Notes: generated by a model from the sequence alone, not told the origin. A stretch of DNA of 64,000 nucleotides from CAJPQU01 sp052170475 (GCA_052170475.1 JBQNAL010000001.1:62001-126000); one strand, 5' to 3'; counted from the first letter of the stretch, positions 20,891 to 30,787 are shown. Numbers and translations are program-made.

Positions 20891-23296
20891 ATGATACGCG
20901 AGATGATACAGGAATATTTGGTCGGGCTGGGCGTCGAAATAGATAAGCCCGGGTTCGAGCGTATGGACGGCACGCTGAAGAAGACGGAGCAGACGGTATC
21001 GCAGGTGACCGGCGCGTGGATGAAGAATTTCACTGTCGCTGGTACCGTCATCGGTGGGGCGATTGCTGCTGTCACCACCGCTGCCGCGGGGCTGATTACG
21101 TCCGCCGCAAAGCAAGATTTAGAGCTGGAAAAACTCTCCCGGCGGATGTTAGTGACGAAGGACGCCGCGCTGGAAATGACCCGCGCCACTGACGCATTAG
21201 GGGAATCCCTAAACGATATTCTCCTTTCGCCGGAACTTACGCGACGCTTTCAGCAGCTTACCGCCGAAGGGCGAAAGATGGAAGTGGGCGGGGATTTTAA
21301 GGAAACCATGCAGGACGTTCGGGAAGCGATGTTTGAATTTGCCCGCCTCAAGCAGGAAGCGGCCTATGCGCTGACGTGGATCGGCTACTACTTGGCCAAG
21401 TACTTGTCGAGGCCGATGGAAAAGGCTCGTCAAACCCTCAAAGACTTCAATGACAGTTTCATTAAAAATATGGGGGTATGGACGGAGAAGATCGCCCGGG
21501 GGCTATTCCACATCGTCAACGTAGGACTTCACTTTCTGCAATTTCTCATGACCATCGGAAAAGCAGTGAAACACATCTGGGACGCCTTTCCCAAGGGCGT
21601 TAAAGTCGCCATCGCCGCCCTGACGGCGTTCAGTCTTGTCCTAAAAACGTCCCCTGTCGGACGAATGATCCTGCTCATTTCGGCGTTGCTTCTCCTCCTC
21701 GACGATTATTACGGTTATATGGAGGGGAAGAACGCCGCTTTCGGCGCGTATTGGGATAAGCTCAACGAGGGGATCGAAACGGCCTCCGGCTGGCTGGGTA
21801 CGCTCCTAAAGCAAATCCGCGAGATGGGGGAGCGCGTCGAACATTCTCCACAGCTCCAACGGTTTTTAGAAACGGTGAAGGCGCTGGGAGAAAGCCTGTC
21901 CGAATTAGGCGGGGGGGTCTTTACCTTTGTATCGAGTGCGCTGAAGACCTTCCTCGAAGCTTTGGAACACGCCGGGACGGACGAGGCTTTCAGCGGCTAT
22001 CTATCTACTTTAGCGGACTTGGCCTTGGATATTGCGGCGTTCTTTTCCGAAGCGGCGCAGGCCATCGGGTTTTGGCTGACGGAAATGGCTGGCGATGAAG
22101 CCTTGCGGGATTTTTTAGGGGCAGTAGCAGAGCTGGTCGCGGCGGTATACAGTCTCTATGAAGGACTGTTTCGCATTGCCCAAACAGCGCTGACGGCCTT
22201 CTTCGGCGGGCTTACCAAGTCGGAAAGTCTCCATTCCTTCTCCGCTGGCGTCCGGGGTGTCGTCGGGCTTTTGGCGGCGATGTACCGCAACATAGCCAAG
22301 GTTATTCGGGGGATCGGCAGCCTTTTCAAAGCACTCTCAAACAGCAACATTGTCAAGTCGTTTTTTGAAGATAAGGGGCGCGTGGTAAGGAAATTTTTGG
22401 ACATAGTTTCCGAGGCTTTGGGGCGTGTCGGCCTTTTAGGGCGCGCCGTGCTGGCGCTTGTCGAGGGGGATTTCTCCGGGGTGGCGAAACTGGCGAAACG
22501 AGCCTTTGGCTCGGGTGCAGGGATTGAACTTGGATCTTCTGGTGGCGCTGGGGGTAAGACCTACAGCGCCTTTAACGGGACGGCTACAGAAATGTCGATT
22601 ACGGCGTGGAACGAGGCACAGCGAATCGGAGCGGAGTACGACGTCAATCCGGCACTCATCTATGGGCAGTGGTACCACGAAACCGAAGGCTTTACCAGCG
22701 ATTTAGCGCGTAGCAGCTACAATTTAGGCGGCCTCACACAGGTAGAACCAAACGGCGAAGAGAACAAGCAGCCGGACGGGGGCAATTATTACATGGAGTT
22801 CTCTTCCCTGCGCGAATACGCCGACTACTTCGCAAGGGTCTGGGGGCCGTATATTCAGGGGATTAAGGATTCCGCGGAGTACGCAAGCCGCCTGAAAGAA
22901 GAAGGCTACTATGGCGATTATCTGTCTGTTTACCAAGCGGGCATTGAAAACGGGATGGATAATCTTCCGGCGAATTACGGTTTCGCGGAGCAGCAGGCCG
23001 GAGATTTTCGGCAAGCCTCGTTTCGAGCGCCGCAGGTATCCCAGGTTGATCCGCTCATTCTCACCGGGATGCTGCAAGGGTACCGGCAAATGCCGACGGT
23101 CTACGGCGGAGGAACGACCACCGCTTCTAACGTGGTGTATCAGGTCAATGTCGGCGGCGTCACGGTCAACGGGGCGAACGCTTCGCCCAAAGACATCGGA
23201 CAGGCGGCAGCGGAACAGATCATGACGAAATTGGAGCGCCAAGGACAGTATATCCTTCGCAGTCGGGCGATGAACGGCGTTCCTATTCTGGCATAA
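20891..23296 (+). CDS. Tail tape measure with C-terminal lysozyme-like domain
   Basis: An 801-residue tape measure that sets tail length. The N-terminus has a long helix and a hydrophobic segment (VAGTVIGGAIAAVTTAAAGL); the middle third has several more (ILLISALLLLLDDYYGYM). Residues about 590-710 form a glucosaminidase-like peptidoglycan hydrolase (NPALIYGQWYHETEGFTSD with the catalytic Glu in HETEG, then SYNLGGL), which would open the wall during DNA injection. The ATG at 20891 has a gaggtgag ribosome site; the frame extends upstream but crosses the terminator. It follows an inserted immunity module rather than the chaperone directly. Confidence 0.85.
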   Translation: MIREMIQEYLVGLGVEIDKPGFERMDGTLKKTEQTVSQVTGAWMKNFTVAGTVIGGAIAAVTTAAAGLITSAAKQDLELEKLSRRMLVTKDAALEMTRATDALGESLNDILLSPELTRRFQQLTAEGRKMEVGGDFKETMQDVREAMFEFARLKQEAAYALTWIGYYLAKYLSRPMEKARQTLKDFNDSFIKNMGVWTEKIARGLFHIVNVGLHFLQFLMTIGKAVKHIWDAFPKGVKVAIAALTAFSLVLKTSPVGRMILLISALLLLLDDYYGYMEGKNAAFGAYWDKLNEGIETASGWLGTLLKQIREMGERVEHSPQLQRFLETVKALGESLSELGGGVFTFVSSALKTFLEALEHAGTDEAFSGYLSTLADLALDIAAFFSEAAQAIGFWLTEMAGDEALRDFLGAVAELVAAVYSLYEGLFRIAQTALTAFFGGLTKSESLHSFSAGVRGVVGLLAAMYRNIAKVIRGIGSLFKALSNSNIVKSFFEDKGRVVRKFLDIVSEALGRVGLLGRAVLALVEGDFSGVAKLAKRAFGSGAGIELGSSGGAGGKTYSAFNGTATEMSITAWNEAQRIGAEYDVNPALIYGQWYHETEGFTSDLARSSYNLGGLTQVEPNGEENKQPDGGNYYMEFSSLREYADYFARVWGPYIQGIKDSAEYASRLKEEGYYGDYLSVYQAGIENGMDNLPANYGFAEQQAGDFRQASFRAPQVSQVDPLILTGMLQGYRQMPTVYGGGTTTASNVVYQVNVGGVTVNGANASPKDIGQAAAEQIMTKLERQGQYILRSRAMNGVPILA

Positions 23297-23308
23297 GGAG
23301 GGGCGGGT

Positions 23309-24106
23309 ATGGGCGTTATCAAGGGGCTGTCCGTCGATGGGGTGACCTATTTCGGCGACCTCTTAAGCGGCGCAAAGAAACCGGACTGGATGGAGTTTTC
23401 CACGCAGATAGCAAAGCTCACCGGGAACTATGCCATCCTAAACTACATGACTGGCCATGCGAATTTAGCGCAGTTTATCTTTCGTATGCCGCGCTGGCCG
23501 ATTGGGGCGATGTACTTTGACGGCATCCTTCATACGGAGCATGTTTCCCGGGTACGACCAACACAGTACCCGGTACAGACCGGCGTCACTATGACCGACC
23601 ACACCATCATCGAACCGGCGGAGCTGTCCATCGAGGTCATGATGACCGATGCGGCGACGAACGTCTTTGTCTCCACTCACCCAATACTGAACGCTTTTTA
23701 CCGAGCCATGCGGGGGATGGGCAGTTACAGCAACGTTATCCCCTTCATGGGGAAAATGAAGCCGGTCACGCTGGCGGGGGACGGTCGGGCGGCGGAGGCG
23801 TGGATGTCCCTCAAAGCCATGCAGCTTTCCCGCGTCCCCTTGACGGTGGAAACGCGGCTTCAGACATATAAAAACATGATCATCGAGGAATTATCTGCGC
23901 CAGACGATGCCAAGACGATGCACGCCTTAAAGTGTACCGTGCGGCTGCGGGAGATCATCTTTGCCGATGTGGCCAAGACGGAAACCTCGGCAAGAGCGGC
24001 GGCGACTGCCGAGGAAACGTCGTCGGGGAATGTGCCGGTGGAAACTGAGCCAAATAATACCGCCTTAAAGGACATTTTAGAGGCGGGCGGCGGAATTTTA
24101 TTATGA
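23309..24106 (+). CDS. Dit-like baseplate or tail protein
   Basis: A 265-residue protein placed right after the tape measure. The phrase PLTVETRLQTYKNMIIEEL matches the Dit-like domain found in myophage tail proteins that start the baseplate around the tube. The end is a Thr/Glu-rich disordered tail. Start ATG has an aaggagg site. Confidence 0.7.
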   Translation: MGVIKGLSVDGVTYFGDLLSGAKKPDWMEFSTQIAKLTGNYAILNYMTGHANLAQFIFRMPRWPIGAMYFDGILHTEHVSRVRPTQYPVQTGVTMTDHTIIEPAELSIEVMMTDAATNVFVSTHPILNAFYRAMRGMGSYSNVIPFMGKMKPVTLAGDGRAAEAWMSLKAMQLSRVPLTVETRLQTYKNMIIEELSAPDDAKTMHALKCTVRLREIIFADVAKTETSARAAATAEETSSGNVPVETEPNNTALKDILEAGGGILL

Positions 24107-24118
24107 GGAGGCGGCTAA

Positions 24119-24439
24119 ATGTTTGTGACCATTCCCATGGAGCCAATCGCGAACCATCGCTTTTCCGCCGTTGTTCCCATTGATGGGGGAAATGTTAAAT
24201 TAGGATTTTTCCTGCGCTATAACGAGTTGGCAAAATACTGGACGGTGGACATCAGTAAAAACGGGAAAACGGTCTTAACTGCCCTCCCCCTCATTCCGGC
24301 GCAGAACATCCTTGAGATGTATGACCATTTAGGGATTGGGAGCGCGTGGATCGTACCGAAAGCCAACGTCAAACGCCAATGGCCACAGGCGGCGGATTTT
24401 GCTTCCGACTGGGCGGTGGTCTGGGGGGATACGCCATGA
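24119..24439 (+). CDS. Baseplate plug protein
   Basis: A 106-residue beta-rich protein (NHRFSAVVPIDGGNVKLGF, GSAWIVPKANVKRQWP) of the size and pattern of phage baseplate plug proteins, which sit between the tube and hub. Its stop overlaps the next start by ATGA. Confidence 0.65.
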   Translation: MFVTIPMEPIANHRFSAVVPIDGGNVKLGFFLRYNELAKYWTVDISKNGKTVLTALPLIPAQNILEMYDHLGIGSAWIVPKANVKRQWPQAADFASDWAVVWGDTP

Positions 24440-25455
24440 GCGAGGAGCCAAGCCAGAAGACAGGGCGTCTATACGGTCGCCGGTGGCAGGTACTCATCTA
24501 TAAACCTGCTTACACTGAAAACGAGGACGGAACGAAAGACCGGGATCCCGAACATGACATAGCGATGGACGTGTCGCGGCTTCGCTGCGTCTTTAAGGCG
24601 CAGTACAGCGTAGATACCGCCATCAGCCTTTGCACGCTGACCATCTACAACATGAATGCTGCCACAGAAAAGGAGGTCATCGAAGAAGGGTTTCAAATCG
24701 CCATCTATGGCGGTTACAAAGAAGGACAGTATGGGGAGATTTTCATCGGGGACATTGTGCAGGTCTTCCGCAATCGTGAGGACGGCGTAGACTACCGGCT
24801 GGAAATTATCGCTCTCAAGGGCGCGGCGACGCTTTATCAAAACTTCGTCAAGGCCTCGGTGGCTGCCAACAGTCTACCCCGGGACGTACCCAAAAATTTA
24901 GCGGACAATGCCGACACAAAATTCAAGGTGGGGGAGACGAGTGACAACTTCACTGCGCAGCCGCTTCCCCGCGGCAAAGTCCTTTTCGGTACGCCGGCTA
25001 AGTACCTGCGGAACTTATGCGTAGATCAGGACGCCATCTTTCGGGAGGGGGACGATGAAAAATTAGAGGTGGTCAAAGTGGATGATGAAATTCCAGAGGA
25101 TAGGGTGCTGGTTCTGACGCCGAAGACTGGCCTCGTCGGTACGCCGGTCTATGGCGACGACGGCATTCACATCAAAATGCTTCTTGACGCCCGGGTGAAG
25201 CTGCGCACCTTGATCAAGATTGACAATGAGATCATCCGGCGGCAGGCCATGAACTTTGACCCCGCCGGCGGGAGCAGCAGCCAAATGCCCCAAACCTTGA
25301 TTTTCGATAAAGACGGCGAATACGCAGCCTTTTCCATCGTTCATAGCGGAGATACCTACGGGGACGAGTGGTCAACGGAGATCATCGGAGCCGGACGGAA
25401 TGGGCGAACGGGGCTTATGACCGCGCTGACCGGGAAAGGGCAGACAATGAGGTGA
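24436..25455 (+). CDS. Baseplate hub protein
   Basis: A 339-residue protein. The N-terminal region LRCVFKAQYSVDTAISLCTL and YGGYKEGQYGEIFIGDI match the gp27/gpD-like hub fold that joins tube to spike. The C-terminal part with YAAFSIVHSGDTYGDEWSTE is common to hub proteins of this phage type. It is translationally coupled to the plug and sits just before the spike gene. ATG at 24436 is chosen over longer upstream frames because of the overlap. Confidence 0.75.
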   Translation: MSEEPSQKTGRLYGRRWQVLIYKPAYTENEDGTKDRDPEHDIAMDVSRLRCVFKAQYSVDTAISLCTLTIYNMNAATEKEVIEEGFQIAIYGGYKEGQYGEIFIGDIVQVFRNREDGVDYRLEIIALKGAATLYQNFVKASVAANSLPRDVPKNLADNADTKFKVGETSDNFTAQPLPRGKVLFGTPAKYLRNLCVDQDAIFREGDDEKLEVVKVDDEIPEDRVLVLTPKTGLVGTPVYGDDGIHIKMLLDARVKLRTLIKIDNEIIRRQAMNFDPAGGSSSQMPQTLIFDKDGEYAAFSIVHSGDTYGDEWSTEIIGAGRNGRTGLMTALTGKGQTMR

Positions 25456-25459
25456 CAGT

Positions 25460-26074
25460 ATGCTGAAGACCAGTGAACGCATTCGCGACGGCATCGAGCA
25501 AGTCAATAAAATGGCCGACCTATTCGGGATTGATCTTCGCGTAGCCGCGCCAGGAATCATTCAGTCCGTGGATACGGTGCGGCAAACCTGCACGGTGAAG
25601 CCCGCTATCCGGGAACGGATGAACCGGGGCGGCATTCTTTCTTGGGAGGAGATACCGCTTCTTTTGGACGTCCCTTTTTTCGTTTATTCCGGCGGCGGGT
25701 ACTGTTTAACGCTTCCCATCCAGCCTGGGGACGATTGCCTCGTGGTCTTTGGCGATAGCTGTATGGATGCTTGGTGGCAGAGCGGCGGCATACAGAACCA
25801 AGTAGAGCGCCGCCGCCATGATTTATCCGACGGGTTTGCCATCGTGGGGTTTCGCAGTCAGCCCGCCGTAGTTTCCGGGTATTCCACCGATACGGCGCAA
25901 CTAAGGAACGCAGCGGGGGACGCCTGTATCGAGATCAGCGGCAGCAGCATCCATATCCGTGCCGCAGGCGGCGTTACCATTGAGGGCGGCGTTACCATTG
26001 ACGGGCGGAGATTCCTCGGGCATACCCACGGTGGGGTACGCCCCGGAGGCGGGACAACAGGAGGTGTGTCATGA
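25460..26074 (+). CDS. Baseplate spike (Gp138/gpV-like)
   Basis: A 204-residue membrane-piercing spike. The N-terminal half is an OB-like domain with PIQPGDDCLVVFGD; the C-terminal half is a beta-helix with the repeat GGVTIEGGVTIDG and the apex FLGHTHGGVRPGGG, where paired His residues of a trimer typically bind an iron ion at the tip. It lies in the standard order hub, spike, gp25-like. Confidence 0.82.
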   Translation: MLKTSERIRDGIEQVNKMADLFGIDLRVAAPGIIQSVDTVRQTCTVKPAIRERMNRGGILSWEEIPLLLDVPFFVYSGGGYCLTLPIQPGDDCLVVFGDSCMDAWWQSGGIQNQVERRRHDLSDGFAIVGFRSQPAVVSGYSTDTAQLRNAAGDACIEISGSSIHIRAAGGVTIEGGVTIDGRRFLGHTHGGVRPGGGTTGGVS

Positions 26075-26418
26075 GATATAGAGCGCTTGACGAACATGGG
26101 GACTATACCATCGGCAACGACAGCGCCCACCTAAGCGGCGCGGACGCCGTGCGTCAGGCCGTAGTTACGCGCCTTCGCCAGCTCATCTATGAGTGGTGGG
26201 AGGAATTGGAAGACGGCGTCCCTTATTGGCAGAAAATCATCGCCACGCGGGACGTGGAAACGGCGAAAAAAATTATCCGAGAGCGCATCGAGCAGACGCT
26301 CCACGTCATGGCGCTTTTGACGTTTGACGCAGAATGGGACAACGAGCGCCGGACGCTCAAAATTACCGCCGGGATCCAAAGCGAATACGGGATTTTTGGC
26401 ATAGAGGAGGTGCTTTAA
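26071..26418 (+). CDS. gp25-like baseplate wedge protein
   Basis: A 115-residue protein with the small lysozyme-like W/gp25 wedge pattern, ending LKITAGIQSEYGIFGIEEVL. It overlaps the spike stop (ATGA) and the next start (TAATG), so the baseplate genes are translated as a block. The family members lack lysozyme activity despite the fold name. Confidence 0.75.
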   Translation: MRYRALDEHGDYTIGNDSAHLSGADAVRQAVVTRLRQLIYEWWEELEDGVPYWQKIIATRDVETAKKIIRERIEQTLHVMALLTFDAEWDNERRTLKITAGIQSEYGIFGIEEVL

Positions 26419-27590
26419 TGGCTTATCTCAAACCGTATATCGACGATGCGGGGCTGCACATTCCGACGTATAACGACATCCGGGACGATTTAGTGGCGGC
26501 TTACCGGCGTATCTACGGCGAGGACGCCTATCTGGAAAATGATTCGCAGGACTACCAGATGATTTCCGCCTACGCCCTCAAGAACTATGACACCATGCAG
26601 CTATTGCAGATTGTCTACAATAATCACAGCCAGAAGACCGCCGTCGGCACGGCGCTGTCAAGCCTTGTGAAGCTCAATGGCATAAAGCGGAAAAAGGCCA
26701 GTTATAGCACCTGTGTCCTGACTTTGACGGGTGCGCCAGGGACGACCGTCGCCGCCGGTGTGGCGGAGGACACGGCAGGGCATAAATGGGATTTGCCGAA
26801 AAATCTGACCTTTGTGGTGGCGACCATGGAGGCGACCGCACAATGCGAAGACATTGGCGTGGTGGAAGCGCTGCCGGGGACGATTGAAAAAATCAACACC
26901 CCGCAAGCCGGATGGATTTCGGTGACAAACCGCGTCCCGGCCATTGTTGGACAGCCCGTAGAAACCGATGAACAGCTTCGGGCGCGGCAGACCATCAGCG
27001 TGGCCATTCCGGGACGCAATATGCTAAACAGCACCATCGCCGGGATTGCGGCTATTCCAGGCGTTACCCGTTACAAAGTATACGACAACGACACCAGCGC
27101 TACCGATCAAAACGGTATCCCCGGTCATTCCATCGCGGCGGTCGTGGAGGGTGGACTGGATGAAGAGGTCGCACGGCAGATTTATCTCCGAAAAGGCCCC
27201 GGAGGTGGTACCTACGGAACGACGTCGGCGGTATTCATCAATTCTGACGGGCTGCCGAATACAATTTATTTTTCCCGCCCCACCTACGTCCCCGTTGATG
27301 TCAAGGTAAGGGTGCAGAAAAACAAAGGCTATTCCATGGCCATTCCTGCCGCCCTTAAAACGAACTTGGAAGGCTACATCAAAGCGCTGGACATCGGCAC
27401 GGACGTTTCCTATACGGGGCTTCTCACCGCCATTACAGCAGCCGTGGACAATCCTTCGCTGCCGTCCTTTTCGCTCGTTTCTCTTCAACTCGGGAAAAGC
27501 GGCGACGCTTTGGGCGTAGGGGACGTCAAAATTCCATATAACGCAGTGGCGGCTGTGGGTTCGATTGTTGTTGAGGAGGTGGGCGGATAA
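26418..27590 (+). CDS. Baseplate J-like protein
   Basis: A 390-residue wedge protein (gpJ/gp6 family) that forms the outer baseplate ring. Features are IPTYNDIRDDLVAAYRRIYG at the start, PGTIEKINTPQAGWISVTN in the middle and the ARQTISVAIPGRNMLNSTIA region typical of Baseplate_J. The ATG at 26418 overlaps the gp25 stop; the longer upstream frame is not needed. Confidence 0.88.
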   Translation: MAYLKPYIDDAGLHIPTYNDIRDDLVAAYRRIYGEDAYLENDSQDYQMISAYALKNYDTMQLLQIVYNNHSQKTAVGTALSSLVKLNGIKRKKASYSTCVLTLTGAPGTTVAAGVAEDTAGHKWDLPKNLTFVVATMEATAQCEDIGVVEALPGTIEKINTPQAGWISVTNRVPAIVGQPVETDEQLRARQTISVAIPGRNMLNSTIAGIAAIPGVTRYKVYDNDTSATDQNGIPGHSIAAVVEGGLDEEVARQIYLRKGPGGGTYGTTSAVFINSDGLPNTIYFSRPTYVPVDVKVRVQKNKGYSMAIPAALKTNLEGYIKALDIGTDVSYTGLLTAITAAVDNPSLPSFSLVSLQLGKSGDALGVGDVKIPYNAVAAVGSIVVEEVGG

Positions 27591-28231
27591 TGCCTTTGAT
27601 AGACAGCTATAAAGACCTCATCACCTCCCAGCACCGGGATAAGCCCAAATACATGGCAACCGTCACGGCGCTTTTACGAGCCAGCGAAGATGTTTTTTCG
27701 CTTGGGGTTCTTCTGGACGATGCCTTCGATGTGGACATCGCGGTTGGGGCGCAGGAGGATATGTTAGGCGTCCTCGTCGGCGCTGACAGGCGCTTGCCCT
27801 TTCAGCCGGACAAAAATCTATCGCCGGAGCTGGATAACGAAGCCTATCGAAATCTGCTAAAGGCACGGATTGTTCAAAATTTATGGAAAGGAGGCATAGA
27901 AGACCTAAAAACCGCGTGGGACACCCTGTTTGGCAGCGGGATCATCATCCAAGACAACCAAGACATGACCATTGACATTGTAGTGGTCGGAATTGCTGAC
28001 CAAATTACCAAGGATATGATTTTGCAGGGGCTTATCGTACCGAAGCCGCAAAGCGTACGGGTGAATTTTCACTTTTCCGAGGGTTCCGTCTTCGGTTACG
28101 ACATGGAAACCGCCTCTATTCGGGGCTATGATCACGCGGACTGGATGTACGATAACCCCTTGCAGTCGTTTGCTTACGACACCGCGCCGGATAAGAATTT
28201 CGGCGGCTACGAAGAAGGGCATTGGGAATAG
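27590..28231 (+). CDS. Baseplate protein (DUF2612 type)
   Basis: A 213-residue protein matching DUF2612 by its opening (YKDLITSQHRDKPKYMATV), LGVLVGADRRLPFQP and the LLKARIVQNLWKGGIEDLK section. Such proteins follow baseplate J and link the wedge to tail fibres. The start codon overlaps the previous stop by one base. Confidence 0.78.
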   Translation: MPLIDSYKDLITSQHRDKPKYMATVTALLRASEDVFSLGVLLDDAFDVDIAVGAQEDMLGVLVGADRRLPFQPDKNLSPELDNEAYRNLLKARIVQNLWKGGIEDLKTAWDTLFGSGIIIQDNQDMTIDIVVVGIADQITKDMILQGLIVPKPQSVRVNFHFSEGSVFGYDMETASIRGYDHADWMYDNPLQSFAYDTAPDKNFGGYEEGHWE

Positions 28232-28246
28232 AGGAGGGACAAAGTA

Positions 28247-29179
28247 ATGGCAAAAACAAATTTCAAAGTTTTCAACGAAGCGAATACGCCTGAGCGTACC
28301 TACAACGATTCTGAGTATGCGGAAGCCACTCAGCGGCTAAACGGCGTCATTCCGGGTATGGCGCTCAGCCGGATGCACAACAAAATGTATTATCAATGGT
28401 CGGCGATGTGTAAAGCAATCGCCGACTTTATCGTTAGTCATGGCGACGACTGCATGGATAACGACGTAGCCGGTATATCGGCAGCTATCGGCAGAGCCAT
28501 TGCCGGAAGCGTCGGTAATACCATCACCACGCACAACGCCGCCCCGGACGCGCACGAAAATAGGTTTAGTCTGTATTTGCCGCTGGTTGGTGGGGTAATG
28601 ACGGGCGCAATCATCGTCGGCAACTGCCCCGGAATGCGAAAAGCCACAGATGGCGAAGAAACATATATTTATGGCGGAACTACGAAATACGATGGTGCGG
28701 CGTTTGGGTTGCTCGGCGTAAACTGCATGGACTACGGCGAAGAAAGCCGCGGCTCGTTTAATCTCGTCGCAAAAAGCCCTTCGGGTGGGAAACATACATT
28801 GGCCGGGCTTAAAGATGGGCGCTTGCTCTGGGACGGAAAGCATATCGTTTACCCGGAAGAAATTATTACTTGGGAAAGTCCTACCAGCGAAGAATGGTAC
28901 TACGCGATCCGATGGCCAGACGGTCGCGCGGAAATCCATGGCCACGCAATCCAGAAAGCAAACAACCTCGGAATTACACTCAACTATCCGATCCCATTGG
29001 TTAGCGGTATAACCGGCGAAGCTACTGTTGTAGCGAAAGCTGGGTCGGCGTTTACAGCGCTCGTATCGTTTACTTTCGGGACGGCTACTGTTGGGTACTT
29101 TACGGTACGGTACCATGATTACAGTGTACCGACAGAGCCGATCTCAATCTGCTTTACTGTAAGGGGATATTGGAAATAA
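28247..29179 (+). CDS. Tail fibre protein
   Basis: A 310-residue protein. The N-terminal domain (TNFKVFNEANTPERTYNDSEY) is shared by phage fibres that attach to DUF2612-type baseplates. A DAHENRFSLYLPLVGGVMTG repeat-like segment and a beta-rich C-terminus (YFTVRYHDYSVPTEPISICF) follow, which would bind the cell surface. The downstream small gene overlaps or abuts its end. Confidence 0.75.
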   Translation: MAKTNFKVFNEANTPERTYNDSEYAEATQRLNGVIPGMALSRMHNKMYYQWSAMCKAIADFIVSHGDDCMDNDVAGISAAIGRAIAGSVGNTITTHNAAPDAHENRFSLYLPLVGGVMTGAIIVGNCPGMRKATDGEETYIYGGTTKYDGAAFGLLGVNCMDYGEESRGSFNLVAKSPSGGKHTLAGLKDGRLLWDGKHIVYPEEIITWESPTSEEWYYAIRWPDGRAEIHGHAIQKANNLGITLNYPIPLVSGITGEATVVAKAGSAFTALVSFTFGTATVGYFTVRYHDYSVPTEPISICFTVRGYWK

Positions 29180-29193
29180 AGGGGGTATTGGAA

Positions 29194-29454
29194 ATGATTG
29201 GAACAAGGCTGAATAAACCAATTGAGGATTTTGCCTCGTATACGAAGTTGGCAAAGTGGTGTCAGAGTAACGGGGCTATCATTGCAGATAAAGGCGAATA
29301 TTATGAATGCGTTAGAGAGCCGGAGCCTATGCAACCAGCGGAGTCGCAAGAACCACATATTGATCCCGAGAAGCTGGATATGATGGAGGCGATGGTCGGG
29401 TTTGAGGCTCGCTTATCCGCCCTCGAGGCAGCGAAGGGGGGTGAGGGTAAATGA
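29194..29454 (+). CDS. Small protein after the tail fibre
   Basis: An 86-residue acidic protein (RLNKPIEDFASYTKLAKWC, then an EPEPMQPAES linker and a helical end). It resembles the short proteins that follow fibres and help their assembly. The ATG at 29194 has an aaaggggg site; a TTG at 29170 is an alternative start that would overlap the fibre. Confidence 0.55.
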   Translation: MIGTRLNKPIEDFASYTKLAKWCQSNGAIIADKGEYYECVREPEPMQPAESQEPHIDPEKLDMMEAMVGFEARLSALEAAKGGEGK

Positions 29455-29609
29455 CGAAATATGCGTACATGGTGCCGATTTATGCGTATCTCGTCCGTGC
29501 TGGGAAGTACGCGATCAGCGACGAGGACAAGCAAGACGGACAGAAGATTGTGCCACAGGTCTATCAAGAGGATGTGGCGATGTATCTCGCCGAACACGCC
29601 GCAGGTTGA
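29451..29609 (+). CDS. XkdX-like small phage protein
   Basis: A 52-residue protein, MTKYAYMVPIYAYLVRAGKY at the start and a QVYQEDVAMYLAEHAA end, matching the length and pattern of XkdX proteins found between fibre and holin genes. ATGA overlap with the previous gene. Role unknown even in well-studied phages. Confidence 0.6.
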   Translation: MTKYAYMVPIYAYLVRAGKYAISDEDKQDGQKIVPQVYQEDVAMYLAEHAAG

Positions 29610-29623
29610 AAAGAAGGACTGGG

Positions 29624-29650
29624 GCCGCTATGGGAGCATGGCGGCTTTTT
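29624..29650 (+). terminator. Terminator between structural and lysis genes
   Basis: Nine-base stem gccgctatg/catggcggc around ggag, followed by five T residues. Confidence 0.75.
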
Positions 29651-29681
29651 CTTATGGCTCGAGATAAGAGGGAGGTATTTT

Positions 29682-30140
29682 ATGACAAACGAAATAGCCG
29701 TATTTCTGCGTGGACTTATTCCGACGCAAGTACAAATCGAATGGGGGGCGATTGCCTCTGCCGTAGGAACGCTATGCTCCTACATACTGGGGTGGAACAG
29801 CGTACTGGAAGCCCTTGTCTTTGCGATGGTCATCGACTATTTGTCTGGGCTTATCGCGGCATACATCAACCCGAGAATGAAATTAGACAGCCGCAAAGGC
29901 TTTCGGGGGATTGCTAAAAAAGTTATGATTCTGCTCCTTGTTTCGCTGGCGCATTTCATCGACCGCGCAACGGGGCAGACCATCATCCAACTGGCGGTTA
30001 TCTGGTTTTTCTTGGGCAATGAGGGATTGAGTATCGTTGAGAACGCCGCGAATGCAGGGCTGCCCGTGCCAAAGAAACTCAAGGATACGTTGGAACAGTT
30101 ATCAAAAGAAAAGTCTCTGGGGAAGCCCGGAAAGGAGTAA
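29682..30140 (+). CDS. Holin (phage_holin_4 family)
   Basis: A 152-residue membrane protein with three hydrophobic segments (near residues 22-40, 46-62 and 78-112), including ALVFAMVIDYLSGLIAAYIN and GFRGIAKKVMILLLVSLAHF, the signature of the toxin-secretion/phage lysis holin family. It would permeabilise the inner membrane at a set time, releasing the amidase encoded two bases downstream. The ribosome site is gagggagg. Confidence 0.88.
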   Translation: MTNEIAVFLRGLIPTQVQIEWGAIASAVGTLCSYILGWNSVLEALVFAMVIDYLSGLIAAYINPRMKLDSRKGFRGIAKKVMILLLVSLAHFIDRATGQTIIQLAVIWFFLGNEGLSIVENAANAGLPVPKKLKDTLEQLSKEKSLGKPGKE

Positions 30141-30142
30141 TT

Positions 30143-30787
30143 ATGAGCTATGTATTGGATAAATCGGATATGCGGCGCGTGACACCCGCCGAACTCGAAG
30201 CACTTGCCGCTGAATACCGAGAAGCTTTGCAAGAAGCCGCCGACGATTATGGGCGCGACATAAAAGTGTATCTCCATTGGTCGGCTGGGCATTACGGGCA
30301 ATTCTGGGATGATTATCACGTCCAGATTGACGAGGACGGCGCGATCTATGTAAAAAAGGACGGTGAACTCGACGACATCATCGCGGCAACGTGGATGCGA
30401 AATAGCGGGAGTGTCAGCGTCTGTATGCTTGGGTGCATTGGTGCGGGGACGGACGACCTTGGAGACGAACTGCCGACCGACGCGCAAATTGAGAGCATGG
30501 CACAGGCAGTCGCCGCTCTGTGCAATGGACTATGGCTGACGATAGACAAGCGGCATGTCATGACCCACGGTGAGGCGGCGGACAACGAGGACGGCGTACA
30601 TGAGCATGTGCCGTATGGCCCCAAAAACGGCTGCGAACGCTGGGATTTGGAGTATTTGGGGACGCCGGAAAGCCCAGAATATACTCCTTATGCGACCGAT
30701 GGCAGCCGAGGCGGGGACGTCTTGCGGGGGAAAGCGAATTGGTACCGCAATGCGTGGAAAAAGCAAGGAGGGGGGCAAAATGGATGA
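30143..30787 (+). CDS. Endolysin, N-acetylmuramoyl-L-alanine amidase
   Basis: A 214-residue amidase_2-type enzyme that cuts the bond between muramic acid and the peptide. Zinc-ligand candidates are His in VYLHWSAGHYG, His in HVMTHGEAADNEDG and an acidic residue in RWDLEYLG. The protein has no signal peptide, so it depends on the holin. Its stop codon lies inside the overlapping starts of the two next genes, giving a tightly packed lysis cassette. Confidence 0.85.
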   Translation: MSYVLDKSDMRRVTPAELEALAAEYREALQEAADDYGRDIKVYLHWSAGHYGQFWDDYHVQIDEDGAIYVKKDGELDDIIAATWMRNSGSVSVCMLGCIGAGTDDLGDELPTDAQIESMAQAVAALCNGLWLTIDKRHVMTHGEAADNEDGVHEHVPYGPKNGCERWDLEYLGTPESPEYTPYATDGSRGGDVLRGKANWYRNAWKKQGGGQNG